Shown here: positions 1-10,544 of the stretch, in pieces
How positions within the stretch are numbered: the stretch's first letter is position 1
How the letters are laid out: every line of letters starts with the position of its first letter
Source: an uncultured Erysipelotrichaceae bacterium
GTDB lineage: Bacteria; Bacillota_I; Bacilli_A; Erysipelotrichales; Erysipelotrichaceae
Assembly: GCA_944326825.1 (NCBI GenBank)
Contig: CALVFL010000020.1
Coordinates: 1-32,258, forward strand
Direction of reading: 5' to 3'
Length of the DNA: 32,258 nt
Position numbers and translations under genes: made by a program
Notes under the pieces: model-generated
Told to the model about the DNA's origin: nothing
Databases searched by the model: none
The model's input: only the letters and a program-made list of their open reading frames with translations

Positions 1-2
1 AC

Positions 3-458
3 ATACGTCTTGGTAAGCGCGGTGCCAGTGATGAAGAAGTTCTTGCGGCTGCCAAAGCGGCTAACTGTGATGAGTTTGTCAATCTTTTGCCTCAAGGTTA
101 TGCCACGCCGATTGGTGAAAACGGGGCGAAACTGTCTGGTGGAGAAAGGCAACGTATTTCAATTGCCCGTGCTCTTTTAAAGGATGCGCCTATCGTACTA
201 TTGGATGAGGCGACCGCATCACTAGATGTAGAGAACGAAACAAAAGTGCAGGCAGCATTATCACGCTTATTGGTAGGTAAAACGGTACTTGTTATTGCAC
301 ATAGGATGCGCACGGTAGCCGGAGCAGATCATATCGTAGTATTGGATAACGGCCGTGTAGTCGAACAAGGATCTCCAACGCAGCTTATGGATAATCATGG
401 CATCTATCGAAGGATGGTTGATTTGCAAAGTGAAAGTGCACAGTGGAAAATGAACTAA
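3..458 (+). CDS. ABC exporter ATP-binding domain, 3' end only
   Basis: This gene enters from the left edge; the reading frame is open from base 3, so no start is visible and about 150 C-terminal residues remain. They form the second half of an ABC nucleotide-binding domain: signature [15 protein letters not shown], Walker [15 protein letters not shown]-loop, and H-loop VLVIAHR. The Walker A and membrane part lie outside the window. The ending ([11 protein letters not shown]) is typical of half-size exporters of the ABCB type, in which permease and ATPase are fused and which often work as heterodimers. The substrate cannot be told. A strong hairpin terminator follows directly, so this is the last gene of its operon. 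Confidence 0.85.
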   Translation: MRLGKRGASDEEVLAAAKAANCDEFVNLLPQGYATPIGENGAKLSGGERQRISIARALLKDAPIVLLDEATASLDVENETKVQAALSRLLVGKTVLVIAHRMRTVAGADHIVVLDNGRVVEQGSPTQLMDNHGIYRRMVDLQSESAQWKMN

Positions 459-484
459 CTCTTGAAATATAAGCGATATTAATG

Positions 485-530
485 AAAAAAAGATGGTTGA
501 AATCGATAATGCAAGCAACCATCTTTTAGT
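485..530 (+). terminator. Rho-independent terminator after the ABC gene
   Basis: Perfect 12-bp stem AAAAGATGGTTG (488-499) / CAACCATCTTTT (516-527) with a 16-nt loop and a T-rich 3' flank. Its A-rich left side would also serve transcription from the minus strand. Confidence 0.8.
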
Positions 531-537
531 TTGCTGA

Positions 538-1054
538 TTACTTTGGATTCGCAAACACCACGCCTTTATAGATGCTGTTGAGCTGTGCCAGGGTATAGGT
601 CTTAGTTTGCCAGTCTGTTTTAGCTTCTTAGAAGGTATTGGTTTTATAGTCAATGTTGCCTTCTTGAACAGTTATATTGGTACCATCCCAGGCGATCATA
701 ATACCAACATGATTATGTCTGGCACCAAAGAAGACAGCGCCTGCCTTTGGAGTGTTGGATTTTTCAAATTTATCAGGATGTGCTGCGACAAGCTGATCCA
801 CGCATTGATTGCCGTTTTTCGGTAAATCCAGGGCTGTATCCATAGAGCTCATAAAATCTCCCCCAGGCTTTCATGTTTTCAAAGTTTGAATCTTTTCGAA
901 TATTGCCAAATCCTAAATCAACATAGCACATGACATGATCTACAGAATCTGGATCTCCATAACCGCTGATTCCCGATTCTTCGCATTTCATGTTAGAAAA
1001 GACTTTGCTGTTTCCTTGTTTTTCATATGGCCATGGGATGATTTTGAATTCTAT
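538..1054 (-). pseudogene. Broken CHAP-domain (amidase/endopeptidase) protein
   Basis: Three minus-strand pieces join into one CHAP-type protein. From about 1054 to 860 the frame reads IEFKIIPWPYEKQGN... to ...NMKAWG. At a run of five G (near 858-863) one extra base shifts the frame; removing it continues as DFMSSMDTALDLPKNGNQCVDQL. The CHAP signature is clear: catalytic Cys in GNQCVDQL and His in GARHNHVGIMIAWDG. An in-frame TAA at 628-630 then interrupts the protein, yet the same frame continues sensibly (EAKTDWQTKTYTLAQLNSIY...) to a real stop at 538-540. Upstream, another frame break near 1055 separates a possible N-terminal relic (KQKKYIPELLYDGDELN), open to about 1143 with no start codon. 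Such proteins cut peptidoglycan, often in phages or conjugative elements. At least two lesions make it a pseudogene; a sequencing error could explain the G-run but not the stop. Confidence 0.75.
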
Positions 1055-1230
1055 TTAATTCATCGCCGTCATAAAGCAGTTCAGGAATATATTTCTTTTG
1101 TTTAAACCCTTTAAATAGTAAGGTTAATATGTATAATTTTAACTATATTCATATTGAGCTCACAGGATAACCTGTTGTTCCTCTTTTCCATAGTTTTGAT
1201 ATGATCCTGATTCTTAGACTCCTTTATATA

Positions 1231-1503
1231 TCAGCATCCCTGACTTTTATGTTTATTGTCTTCTGCTTTTCCGATGATTCTGAAACGGTCTTCGCCGGGA
1301 ATCAATCCAAGACCTGATCCGCTCTCCCAGGACACATGAATTGTACCGGCATCGTCAACGTGATCGACTGTGCCGATGGAGCCCGGGGCAACGGCATGAT
1401 AAGGATCGTTCATTTGGATGCACTCGATCTTTGTTCCCGGAGGATATTTCTCTTTTAATCTTTCTGTTTGTCTCAATTCATCGTAAATTGCATATCTGTT
1501 CAT
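1231..1503 (-). CDS. DUF4314 domain protein
   Basis: A 90-residue soluble protein whose core (KYPPGTKIECIQMNDPYHAVAPGSIGTVDHVDDAGTIHV, about residues 19-57, then WESGSGLGLIPGEDRFRII) matches the DUF4314 pattern I know: an SH3-like small beta domain with PGT, DDxGxIHV and LIPGxDxFR. The function is unknown. A good ribosome site (AAGGAGA) lies about 10 bases before the ATG. DUF4314 genes are usually found in conjugative transposons, plasmids and phages of Bacillota, so together with the broken CHAP gene downstream this suggests an old mobile-element remnant. Identification is from motif memory. Confidence 0.7.
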   Translation of the reverse strand: MNRYAIYDELRQTERLKEKYPPGTKIECIQMNDPYHAVAPGSIGTVDHVDDAGTIHVSWESGSGLGLIPGEDRFRIIGKAEDNKHKSQGC

Positions 1504-1878
1504 ATTCTAAAATCTCCTTCATATATTTATAGTTTTGAAAATAGAAAAATCCTGAAATTATTTAAGATTTTTAAGCGATCATTGACATCTTTTCATTTTG
1601 GGTTCAGATTGATCGCTATCGCTGGCTCCAGATAATAAAGAATTAATGGTCATGTGAAAATTAATATGGATTCATTTTTTAAAACTGATAAACTTCAAAG
1701 GGGTTAATACTGGAAGTACAAGATATAAATACATATCATCTATTGATTCGTATATTCTTGGTTTTTGCAACAATGCATGGTTATCATTTCATAGATTACA
1801 TTGGAATAGATAAACATATACATAAATATATGAACAGACATGGCGAATGATTTAGTTCACTTTTGATGAGAGATATAA
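1504..1878. other. Gene-less stretch upstream of the bgl control region
   Basis: About 375 bases with no gene that I can support. It is AT-rich. The plus strand holds one open stretch from about 1698 to a stop at 1848-1850 (including ATMHGYHFIDYIGIDKH) with no proper start or ribosome site and no recognisable family. It may be the tail of a decayed gene. Confidence 0.5.
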
Positions 1879-1892
1879 AGAAAACGCTTGCA
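1879..1892 (+). promoter_or_regulatory. cre box (CcpA binding site) of the bgl operon
   Basis: AGAAAACGCTTGCA matches the catabolite-responsive element consensus TGWAANCGNTNWCA at all but the first base. It lies immediately upstream of a TATAAT at 1914-1919, overlapping the expected -35 area, the classic place for CcpA repression when glucose is present. This fits a beta-glucoside operon. Confidence 0.7.
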
Positions 1893-1919
1893 TTTATTTC
1901 AAGAAGATATTATTATAAT
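1888..1919 (+). promoter_or_regulatory. Probable bgl operon promoter
   Basis: The -10 box is TATAAT (1914-1919). The best -35 candidate, TTGCAT (1888-1893), lies 20 bases away, which is long, or 14 bases from an alternative TATTAT at 1908-1913, which is short. The start of transcription is expected near 1926, just before the antiterminator hairpin. The -35 assignment is uncertain; the overlap with the cre box would let CcpA block it. Confidence 0.5.
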
Positions 1920-1935
1920 TTGTGTAAAGATATTA

Positions 1936-1965
1936 GGATTGTTACTCTTCTTTAGAGGCATTACT
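1936..1965 (+). promoter_or_regulatory. RAT (ribonucleic antiterminator) for BglG/LicT-type protein
   Basis: The 30 bases begin GGATTGTTACT, identical to the 5' half of classic bgl RAT sequences, and fold into the RAT shape: apical stem CTCT/AGAG around TCTTT, then GCA-TTA-CT. In the E. coli bgl RAT the apical stem is CTGC/GCAG, so both sides have changed together, which supports a real structure. It overlaps the 5' arm of the following terminator, so binding of the antiterminator protein would prevent terminator folding. Confidence 0.85.
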
Positions 1966-2013
1966 TAAAACTTACGTTTAAGTTTTGTAGTGGCTTTAAG
2001 GAAGAGTTTTTCT
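1944..2013 (+). terminator. Conditional leader terminator of the bgl operon
   Basis: The outer stem ACTCTTC (1944-1950) / GAAGAGT (2001-2007) is followed by TTTTTC. The interior contains a second perfect hairpin AAAACTTA/TAAGTTTT (1967-1986). The 5' arm is shared with the RAT, giving a mutually exclusive on/off switch in front of bglG. Confidence 0.75.
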
Positions 2014-2032
2014 TTGGAAAGGAGGAATGAAG

Positions 2033-2860
2033 ATGCTGGTGATCAAAAAGCTCAACAACAACGCTGCCTTATGTGTTGATGATAACGGGAATCAGCTTAT
2101 TGCACTTGGCAAAGGGATCGGTTTTCCCAAGACCCCCTATGAATTAAAAGATCTGAGTCTTGTTGATAAGACATTTTACGGCGTAAATGCCAAATACTAT
2201 GGTCTGATCGATGAGATACCGGAAGATATCATGTTCATTTCTTCTCATATCGTTGATGAGGCCAAAATGACTATCGATAAAGAACTCAATCCTAATATCG
2301 TCTTTACACTGGCGGATCATATTAAATTCGCCTATGAACGCTATAAGAAGAATATTCTGATCAAATTGCCTTTTGATTATGATATTCGTCAGCGCTATCC
2401 CGAAGAGATGAAGATAGCTCAAGAAGCGATCACCTACATCAACGAGAAGTTAAAGATCACTCTTGATCCCAAAGAATCATACGGCATCGCTCTTCATCTG
2501 GTCATGTCGCAAAACTTCACTGATGAAGAAGTCATCAATGAATCAAACGTCATAAATAAAGTGACTCAGATCATTGAAGACTGTTTCGCCATTTCGATCG
2601 ACAAGAGCGGTTTTAATTATTCCCGTTTTGCTTCCCATTTATCTTTTCTTTTGAAAAGGCAGACCAAAAACGAGATGATCAGCAGTGAAAACGGCCTCTT
2701 ATTCGCTTCGGTGATCAAAGAATATCCTGATACTTATGAATGTGTTAAGAAGATCGATGAATATTTAAGAAAGAATCTTGGCTGGGGATTGGATGAAGAA
2801 GAACAGTTATATCTCATTTTGCATATCAATCGTTTAAAATCCCGCGAGATATCCCAATAG
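2033..2860 (+). CDS. bglG: BglG/LicT-family transcription antiterminator
   Basis: An RNA-binding antiterminator that opens the bgl operon when its sugar is present. The N-terminal RNA-binding (CAT) domain covers about residues 1-58 (MLVIKKLNNN, then GKGIGF). Two PTS regulation domains follow, with the four expected phosphorylation histidines: H96 and H155 in PRD1, H202 and H264 in PRD2, almost the same spacing as in LicT. By family knowledge, EIIB phosphorylates PRD1 to inactivate, while HPr phosphorylates PRD2 to activate. An ATG at 2027 touches the ribosome site AAAGGAGG (2018-2025), so the second ATG at 2033 (7-base spacing) is preferred; it also gives the ten-residue N-terminus up to NNN usual for LicT. 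The RAT just upstream is its obvious target, so it controls its own operon. Confidence 0.92.
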   Translation: MLVIKKLNNNAALCVDDNGNQLIALGKGIGFPKTPYELKDLSLVDKTFYGVNAKYYGLIDEIPEDIMFISSHIVDEAKMTIDKELNPNIVFTLADHIKFAYERYKKNILIKLPFDYDIRQRYPEEMKIAQEAITYINEKLKITLDPKESYGIALHLVMSQNFTDEEVINESNVINKVTQIIEDCFAISIDKSGFNYSRFASHLSFLLKRQTKNEMISSENGLLFASVIKEYPDTYECVKKIDEYLRKNLGWGLDEEEQLYLILHINRLKSREISQ

Positions 2861-2912
2861 GCTTAAACGCATCAGCGTAAGCATAGATTATTAAAGAAGG
2901 AGTTAGAAATTT

Positions 2913-5719
<2,807 letters not shown>

Positions 5720-5721
5720 TT

Positions 5722-6210
5722 ATGGGACTTTTTGATAAGTTTAAGAAAAATGATCCATCTTATGATGACAAAGATATTGTTGCTGTTTGTGATGGTGAAT
5801 TAGTCAGTCATGAAAACATCAGTGATATGACTTTTGCCAAGGAACTCTTAGGCCAAACGATCGCCATCAAACCGAGCAGTTCAAAGATGGTATCGCCTGC
5901 CAATGGTACACTTGAGGTCTTGTTTCCTACCAAACATGCTTATGCAATACGCCGCAATGACGGCATGGGCATTCTCGTTCATATCGGTATCGATACGGTA
6001 TCGCTTAACGGCAAGGGGTTTAAGGCTTTGCACAAACAAGGCGATAAAGTCAATGCCGGCGATGTGATCATCGAGGCGGATCTGAAGGCTATTAAAGAAG
6101 CCGGATATGACCCGATCACAATGATCATCATCACGGAACCGATAAACGATCAAAAGATCTCTTATATCGATCCTGCAAGCGTAACTGAAGGTCAAAAAAT
6201 AAATAAATAA
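5722..6210 (+). CDS. PTS EIIA component, glucose/glucoside type
   Basis: A 162-residue cytoplasmic phosphocarrier of the EIIA-Glc superfamily that passes phosphate from HPr to the EIIB domain of the permease. The two active-site histidines are visible: H72 in FPTKHAYAI and H87 in GILVHIGIDTVSL, followed by GKGF, GDKV and the DPITMI(I/V)ITEP end motif. A ribosome site (GGAAAGGA) overlaps the end of the glucosidase gene, and the ATG lies two bases after its stop. It supplies the domain missing from the EIIBC permease. A hairpin terminator follows, so it is the last gene of the bgl operon. It could also serve other EIIBC proteins of the cell. Confidence 0.9.
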   Translation: MGLFDKFKKNDPSYDDKDIVAVCDGELVSHENISDMTFAKELLGQTIAIKPSSSKMVSPANGTLEVLFPTKHAYAIRRNDGMGILVHIGIDTVSLNGKGFKALHKQGDKVNAGDVIIEADLKAIKEAGYDPITMIIITEPINDQKISYIDPASVTEGQKINK

Positions 6211-6215
6211 TGTTT

Positions 6216-6260
6216 AAAGGTACGAATGTATGTCTTAAAGATCATGTTCGTATCTTTTTC
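6216..6260 (+). terminator. Terminator of the bgl operon
   Basis: Stem AGGTACGAA (6218-6226) / TTCGTATCT (6247-6255), nine pairs with one G-T, then a T-run. Confidence 0.7.
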
Positions 6261-6311
6261 TTACACATTTTTTATTTATCGCTATATAATTTTGACAAAG
6301 GAGTCTTGGTT

Positions 6312-6731
6312 ATGAATGATACAGTACTAGATAAAGAGATAGATGAAGCTATAAGTGCGGCAGATTATGCCTTGGAATGTCTGCATAACGCTGATGATTA
6401 TTTGAATTCAGCCTCTAATTGGGGCTTGGTCGATCTGTTTGGCGGTGGTCTTTTGACAACGCTGTTTAAACATTCCAAGATCAATGATGCTCATGAAGAA
6501 CTGATGGAAGCCAAGTGGGCCTTGAAAGAATTCAGCAAAGAATTAGCTGATGTGGATAAAAGAATCGATTTGAATATCGACATCGGCAGTTTTTTGACTT
6601 TTGCCGATTATCTTTTTGACGGTCTGATTGCCGATATGATGGTGCAAAGCCGGATAAGCGAAGCTAAAAGACAGGTCGCCAGAGCCATTAAGCAGGTTGA
6701 AGAGATCAAAGAGATCTTAGAAGAGATGTAG
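6312..6731 (+). CDS. Conserved small protein, function unknown
   Basis: A 139-residue protein. I chose the ATG at 6312 because AAAGGAG lies 8 bases before it and a TATAAT (6285-6290) just upstream leaves no room for an earlier start. It is predicted nearly all helical: amphipathic helices at about 5-35 and 55-80, a central glycine-rich turn SNWGLVDLFGGGLLTTLFKH (about 34-53), and a C-terminal helix rich in E and K. I recall similar uncharacterised proteins in Bacillota with the same NWG...GGG...KHSKI core but know no function. No signal peptide or convincing membrane helix. It stands alone between a terminator and ald. Confidence 0.75.
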   Translation: MNDTVLDKEIDEAISAADYALECLHNADDYLNSASNWGLVDLFGGGLLTTLFKHSKINDAHEELMEAKWALKEFSKELADVDKRIDLNIDIGSFLTFADYLFDGLIADMMVQSRISEAKRQVARAIKQVEEIKEILEEM

Positions 6732-6783
6732 ATAACTTGTTTTTGAAGTACAATTACAGGTATGTGATAAAGGAGAATCGAAT

Positions 6784-7893
6784 ATGATCATTGGAATTCC
6801 AAAAGAGATTAAGAATAATGAAAACCGGGTTTCTATGACGCCATCTGGCGCTTACAGTCTTATCAAAGCCGGTCACAGTGTACTTGTGGAGAAAAGTGCT
6901 GGCGAAGGAAGCGGCTTCAGCGATGAAGAATATTTAGAAGTCGGAGCGAAGATCTTGAGCAAAGATGAAGTGTTTGCCAAAGCTGATCTGATCGTCAAAG
7001 TAAAAGAATACCTGCCGTCAGAATATCATTATTTAAGAAAAGATCAGCTGGTCTTTACTTATCTGCATATTGCCGCCAATAAAGAGTTCGCTGATGCTTT
7101 GATCGCATCAAAGACGACATCTATCGCTTATGAAACGGTTACTGACAATAAAGGCAATCTGCCTCTATTGACACCGATGTCGCAAGTCGCCGGCAGAATG
7201 GCTGTGCAGGTCGGAGCCTGGATCTTGCAGAAAGCCAACGGCGGAAGCGGCATCCTTTTAGGCGGGGTGCCAGGCGTTCACAAAGCTAATGTTACAGTTT
7301 TGGGCGGCGGAGTCGTCGGTTTTGAAGCAGCCAGAATGGCCAACGGCTTAGGAGCTAATGTCGAAGTTTTTGAACTTGATCAAAGAAGGATGGCCGAGAT
7401 CGATGAGATCACCAACGGTCAGATCCACACTGTTTTCAGCAATGAATACAATATTAAAAATTCGATCAGAAATGCTGATCTTGTCATTGGAGCTGTTCTT
7501 GTGCCAGGCGGCAAAACTCCGATCTTGGTAACTGAAGAGATGGTCAAGACGATGAAAAAGGGCAGCGCTATCGTCGATGTCGCCATCGATCAGGGCGGCT
7601 GCATTGAAACCTGCGATCATACTACTTCGCATGATGAGCCGACCTTTGAAAGATACGGCGTCAACCATTATTCTGTCGCCAATATGCCAGGAGCAGTGCC
7701 ACGCACTTCTACTATCGCTTTATCCAATGCCACATTACCTTATATCTTAAAGCTTGCCAATAAGGGTCTTGAAGCTTTAAAAGAAGATGACGGCTTTATG
7801 AAGGGCCTTAATACTTATGATGGCCATTACACATATAAAGCGGTAGCCGAAGCATTGAATGGCGAATATACAGATCCTTTTGATCTGATATAA
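6784..7893 (+). CDS. ald: Alanine dehydrogenase
   Basis: NAD-dependent enzyme that converts L-alanine to pyruvate and ammonia, reversibly. The 369-residue length is standard. Key residues fit the characterised enzymes: R15 (NNENRV), K74 (VKVKEY) and H95 (YLHIAA) for substrate binding and catalysis, and the Rossmann loop [22 protein letters not shown] for NAD. The ending [13 protein letters not shown] is typical. AAAGGAG lies 8 bases before the ATG. The gene stands alone and runs toward the anion permease gene with one base between their stop codons, so no room exists for a separate terminator. Confidence 0.95.
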   Translation: MIIGIPKEIKNNENRVSMTPSGAYSLIKAGHSVLVEKSAGEGSGFSDEEYLEVGAKILSKDEVFAKADLIVKVKEYLPSEYHYLRKDQLVFTYLHIAANKEFADALIASKTTSIAYETVTDNKGNLPLLTPMSQVAGRMAVQVGAWILQKANGGSGILLGGVPGVHKANVTVLGGGVVGFEAARMANGLGANVEVFELDQRRMAEIDEITNGQIHTVFSNEYNIKNSIRNADLVIGAVLVPGGKTPILVTEEMVKTMKKGSAIVDVAIDQGGCIETCDHTTSHDEPTFERYGVNHYSVANMPGAVPRTSTIALSNATLPYILKLANKGLEALKEDDGFMKGLNTYDGHYTYKAVAEALNGEYTDPFDLI

Positions 7894-7894
7894 A

Positions 7895-8992
7895 CTAGTT
7901 TAAAAGATAGGCTAAAACAAGCAGTATCAAAAGAAAAACAACATTATAAAGGGTAAAGTTCTTAATGAACCTGCCCTTTTCTTTTGGACAAGCGCTGCCA
8001 TAGAATTTAAAAGAGATCAAAGAAGCTAAAGAGGCAATGATCGTGCCCAGACCGCCAATATTGACTCCTACCAAAAGAGCAGTGTAGTTTTCAGTAAATC
8101 CGCTAAGCAGGATCGCTGCTGGAACATTGGAAATGATCTGGCTTAACAAAGCACCGACCATGATTTCATGATTGCTGACCAGGCTGTTCAACACAAAACT
8201 TATTTCCGACATTCTTTTAATATTGCCGACAAAGATGAAAAAACAAACGAAAGTAGCGATAAGATAGTAATCTGCTTCTTTAAACAAACACCGATCGATC
8301 AATAGAGTTCCTAAGATAACAGCGATAAGCATAATATAGTAAGGAATTATCTTAAAGACTGTCAAAATGCACATACAAAGCAAAATCAAAGCTATTAAAA
8401 GGCGGTGATCACAGTTAATATTGACATTGCCGACAATCGTATTTCGGATCTTTTCTTTGGGTATGCTCAAAGTAAAAAGACAAAGCAAGACCAAAGATAT
8501 TAAAACATAAGGAGCGATCATTAAAAAGAATTCTTCCATCCTTAAGGAAGCTACTGAAGTCAGATAGATATTTTGAGGATTGCCGATAGGGGTAGCCATG
8601 CTGCCAAGGTTGGCGGCGATAGTTTCTAAAACGATCACTTTCACTAATTGTTTTTGATTGCTTGATCTTAAAAGATAGATCGTAAAGGGAACAAAAGTGA
8701 TAAGAGCCACATCGTTGGTAATTATCATGCTGGCAAAAAAACAGGTCATGATCAGGACCAAAGCCAATGATCGGAGGTCTGAAGCCTTAAAGATCAGATA
8801 GTTTCTCAGTTTGTCAAAGATACCGATTTTTTTGAAAGCTGCAACGATGATCATAAGACAAAAGAGCAAAGCCAGAGTCTTATAATCGGGATAATTGAAA
8901 TAAGCAGCATCAGGAAGAGCGATAAACATTGAAAACAATGCAGCTAAAACGGATATGCAGAAGACCGTTTCATTCTTGAATAGATTTTTCAT
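7895..8992 (-). CDS. SLC13/ArsB-type anion permease
   Basis: A membrane protein of about 365 residues with roughly ten hydrophobic helices. It belongs to the ion transporter superfamily (CitMHS/ArsB/NhaD/SLC13), shown by IITNDVALITFVPF and the hairpin motif NLGSMATPIGNPQN, and by the second half-repeat SNVPAAILL. Members move citrate, dicarboxylates, arsenite or sodium; the substrate is not readable here. Two starts are possible: ATG at 9019 or at 8992; neither has a ribosome site. I prefer 8992 (MKNLFKNETVF) because it sits just before the first helix, as usual in the family, and a weak promoter-like TATGTG overlaps the 9019 start. It converges on ald. Confidence 0.8.
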   Translation of the reverse strand: MKNLFKNETVFCISVLAALFSMFIALPDAAYFNYPDYKTLALLFCLMIIVAAFKKIGIFDKLRNYLIFKASDLRSLALVLIMTCFFASMIITNDVALITFVPFTIYLLRSSNQKQLVKVIVLETIAANLGSMATPIGNPQNIYLTSVASLRMEEFFLMIAPYVLISLVLLCLFTLSIPKEKIRNTIVGNVNINCDHRLLIALILLCMCILTVFKIIPYYIMLIAVILGTLLIDRCLFKEADYYLIATFVCFFIFVGNIKRMSEISFVLNSLVSNHEIMVGALLSQIISNVPAAILLSGFTENYTALLVGVNIGGLGTIIASLASLISFKFYGSACPKEKGRFIKNFTLYNVVFLLILLVLAYLLN

Positions 8993-9073
8993 GCGAGAAT
9001 AGTTTAGCACAAGGCACATAAAATAGCATCAGTTTCGGACAAAAGATATTGTTTGTTCAAAATCGTGTTATGA

Positions 9074-9370
9074 TTAAGAAAAAGAAAGAAGGCGGCTTTG
9101 CTTGCAAAAGACAGCGCTATGAATCATACTGTGGTCTTAAGCAGTATAAATCTTTTATTTGGAAACAGCACAAAACAGAAGACCAAGAATTCCTGGGGCG
9201 AAGAAAAGGCTTATAAAGATTATTACGCAGCTTCTGATAGCTGGTTTGACCGTCATGTCTATCAAGCTGTTGTCGATAAGAAATATCTTGATGAGGAAGC
9301 CTAAAAAACTTTGGAAAGCGAAGATGTCAAATTGGATTCATGAGATCCGATGGGAACTTTGGCATTATAA
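9074..9370 (+). pseudogene. pepC: C-terminal remnant of aminopeptidase C (bleomycin hydrolase family)
   Basis: The frame encodes the last quarter of a PepC-type cysteine aminopeptidase: MNHTVVL with the catalytic His, KNSWGEEKAYKDYYAASDSW with the catalytic Asn, WFDRHVYQAVV and KKYLDEE. The catalytic Cys half is absent; an in-frame TGA at 9071-9073 closes the frame upstream. There are two nonsense changes inside: TAA at 9302-9304 and TGA at 9341-9343, the second exactly where the family has Trp in its WDPMGTLA ending. After both, the frame still reads KTLESEDVKLDS and DPMGTLAL to a true stop at 9368-9370. It is therefore a decaying 5'-deleted gene, not a functional short protein. Confidence 0.8.
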
Positions 9371-9421
9371 ATAATATTAAAATGATGTATCATTAAAGAA
9401 GATAGACTAAGAGGTACGAAT

Positions 9422-10516
9422 ATGAAGTATAAGGATTTTAAAGGATTAAAATTATCAAGACTCGGTATGGGCAATATGCGCTTACCGGAAACTGACGGCA
9501 AAATCGATTATGATAAAGCAGAAGCGATCATCGATCTGGCGATGAGCGGGGGCATCAATTATTATGATACGGCTTATGTATATCATCATGGTACTTCAGA
9601 ATCATTTTTAGGCAAAGTTTTAAAGAAGTATCCCCGTGATTCTTATTATTTAGCTACCAAGTTCAATGTCTTGGCATCCAAGGATATTGAAAAGGTCTTT
9701 AATGAACAGTTAGAGCGTTTAGCTACCGATCATATCGACTTCTATCTTTTGCATTCAGTAACAGAAACTACTGCCAAAGAGTATATGAACGAAGACTACA
9801 TCAATTTCTTGAAAAAAGAAAAGGCCAAGGGAAGGATCAGACATATCGGTTTTTCTTCACATGCTAAACTGCCTACACTTAAAAAGATGCTGGAGTATTC
9901 AGACATCTTTGAATTCGTCCAGATCCAGCTCAATTATTTAGACTGGACTTTGCAGGATGCCAAAGGTCAATATGAAATGATCAAAGAATACGGTCTGCCA
10001 GTCTGGGTAATGGAACCGGTCAGAGGCGGACGTTTGGCAAAGCTAGATGACAGATACGAAAAGATCTTAAAAGATCATCTGCCGGAGGCTTCGATCTCTT
10101 CCTGGGCTTTCAGATATCTTTTCGGTCTGGATGATGTGGGCGTTATCTTAAGCGGCATGAGCAATCTTGAACAGTTAAGAGATAACCTTAAGACTTTTGA
10201 TGAAGTCAAGACTCTGGATGAAAAAGAAAATGAACTTCTGATGGAAGTCAAAAAGACGATCCTGGAAGAATTGACAGTACCATGTACGGCTTGCCATTAT
10301 TGTACGGATGGCTGTCCGATGCAGATTGATATTCCTAAATGGATGGATCTTTATAACCGGGTATCATTAAATAAAAACCGTGAACTGTATCTCAAAAGCA
10401 AACAAGAACCAAACGGTCCTGACACGTGTATCAACTGCGGTCAATGCAAGAGTCAATGTCCGCAAAATATCGACATTCCTGCAGTATTAAAGAAATATAA
10501 TGAAATGAAATTATAA
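9422..10516 (+). CDS. Aldo/keto reductase with C-terminal ferredoxin domain
   Basis: A 364-residue oxidoreductase. The first ~280 residues form an AKR barrel with the catalytic tetrad D49, Y54 (DTAYVYH), K80 (YLATKF) and H111 (DFYLLHS). The C-terminal ~80 residues carry two cysteine clusters of 4Fe-4S type: C288/C291/C294/C298 (CTACHYCTDGCP) and C336/C339/C342/C346 (CINCGQCKSQCP). This fusion is common in anaerobes and suggests electron exchange with ferredoxin; the natural substrate is unknown. A ribosome site AGAGG precedes the ATG. It is a single gene ending in a bidirectional terminator. Confidence 0.9.
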   Translation: MKYKDFKGLKLSRLGMGNMRLPETDGKIDYDKAEAIIDLAMSGGINYYDTAYVYHHGTSESFLGKVLKKYPRDSYYLATKFNVLASKDIEKVFNEQLERLATDHIDFYLLHSVTETTAKEYMNEDYINFLKKEKAKGRIRHIGFSSHAKLPTLKKMLEYSDIFEFVQIQLNYLDWTLQDAKGQYEMIKEYGLPVWVMEPVRGGRLAKLDDRYEKILKDHLPEASISSWAFRYLFGLDDVGVILSGMSNLEQLRDNLKTFDEVKTLDEKENELLMEVKKTILEELTVPCTACHYCTDGCPMQIDIPKWMDLYNRVSLNKNRELYLKSKQEPNGPDTCINCGQCKSQCPQNIDIPAVLKKYNEMKL

Positions 10517-10544
10517 AAGACAGTTTCGGCTGTCTTTTAAAAAC
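10515..10544. terminator. Bidirectional terminator between the reductase and helicase genes
   Basis: Perfect stem AAAAGACAG (10515-10523) / CTGTCTTTT (10530-10538) with loop TTTCGG. T-tracts occur on both strands; it serves the two convergent genes and overlaps the helicase stop codon. Confidence 0.8.

Noticed and set aside
1698-1850. Open plus-strand stretch with ATMHGYHFIDYIGIDKH upstream of the bgl promoter
   Set aside because: No start codon with a ribosome site, no recognisable family and very short; kept only as a note within the gene-less region.
2861-2912. Hairpin-like GCTTA...TAAGC between bglG and the permease gene
   Set aside because: Short, imperfect and without a T-run; no second RAT sequence is seen, so no separate switch is claimed.
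6210-6311. Upstream extension of the 139-residue protein to 6210
   Set aside because: It would overlap the bgl terminator and the gene's own promoter; AAAGGAG before ATG 6312 fixes the start.
9302-9343. TGA at a Trp position as a hint of a recoded genetic code (TGA = Trp)
   Set aside because: ecfT ends with TGA, intact genes use TGG for Trp, and the same remnant also carries a TAA and lacks its 5' part, so it is a pseudogene.
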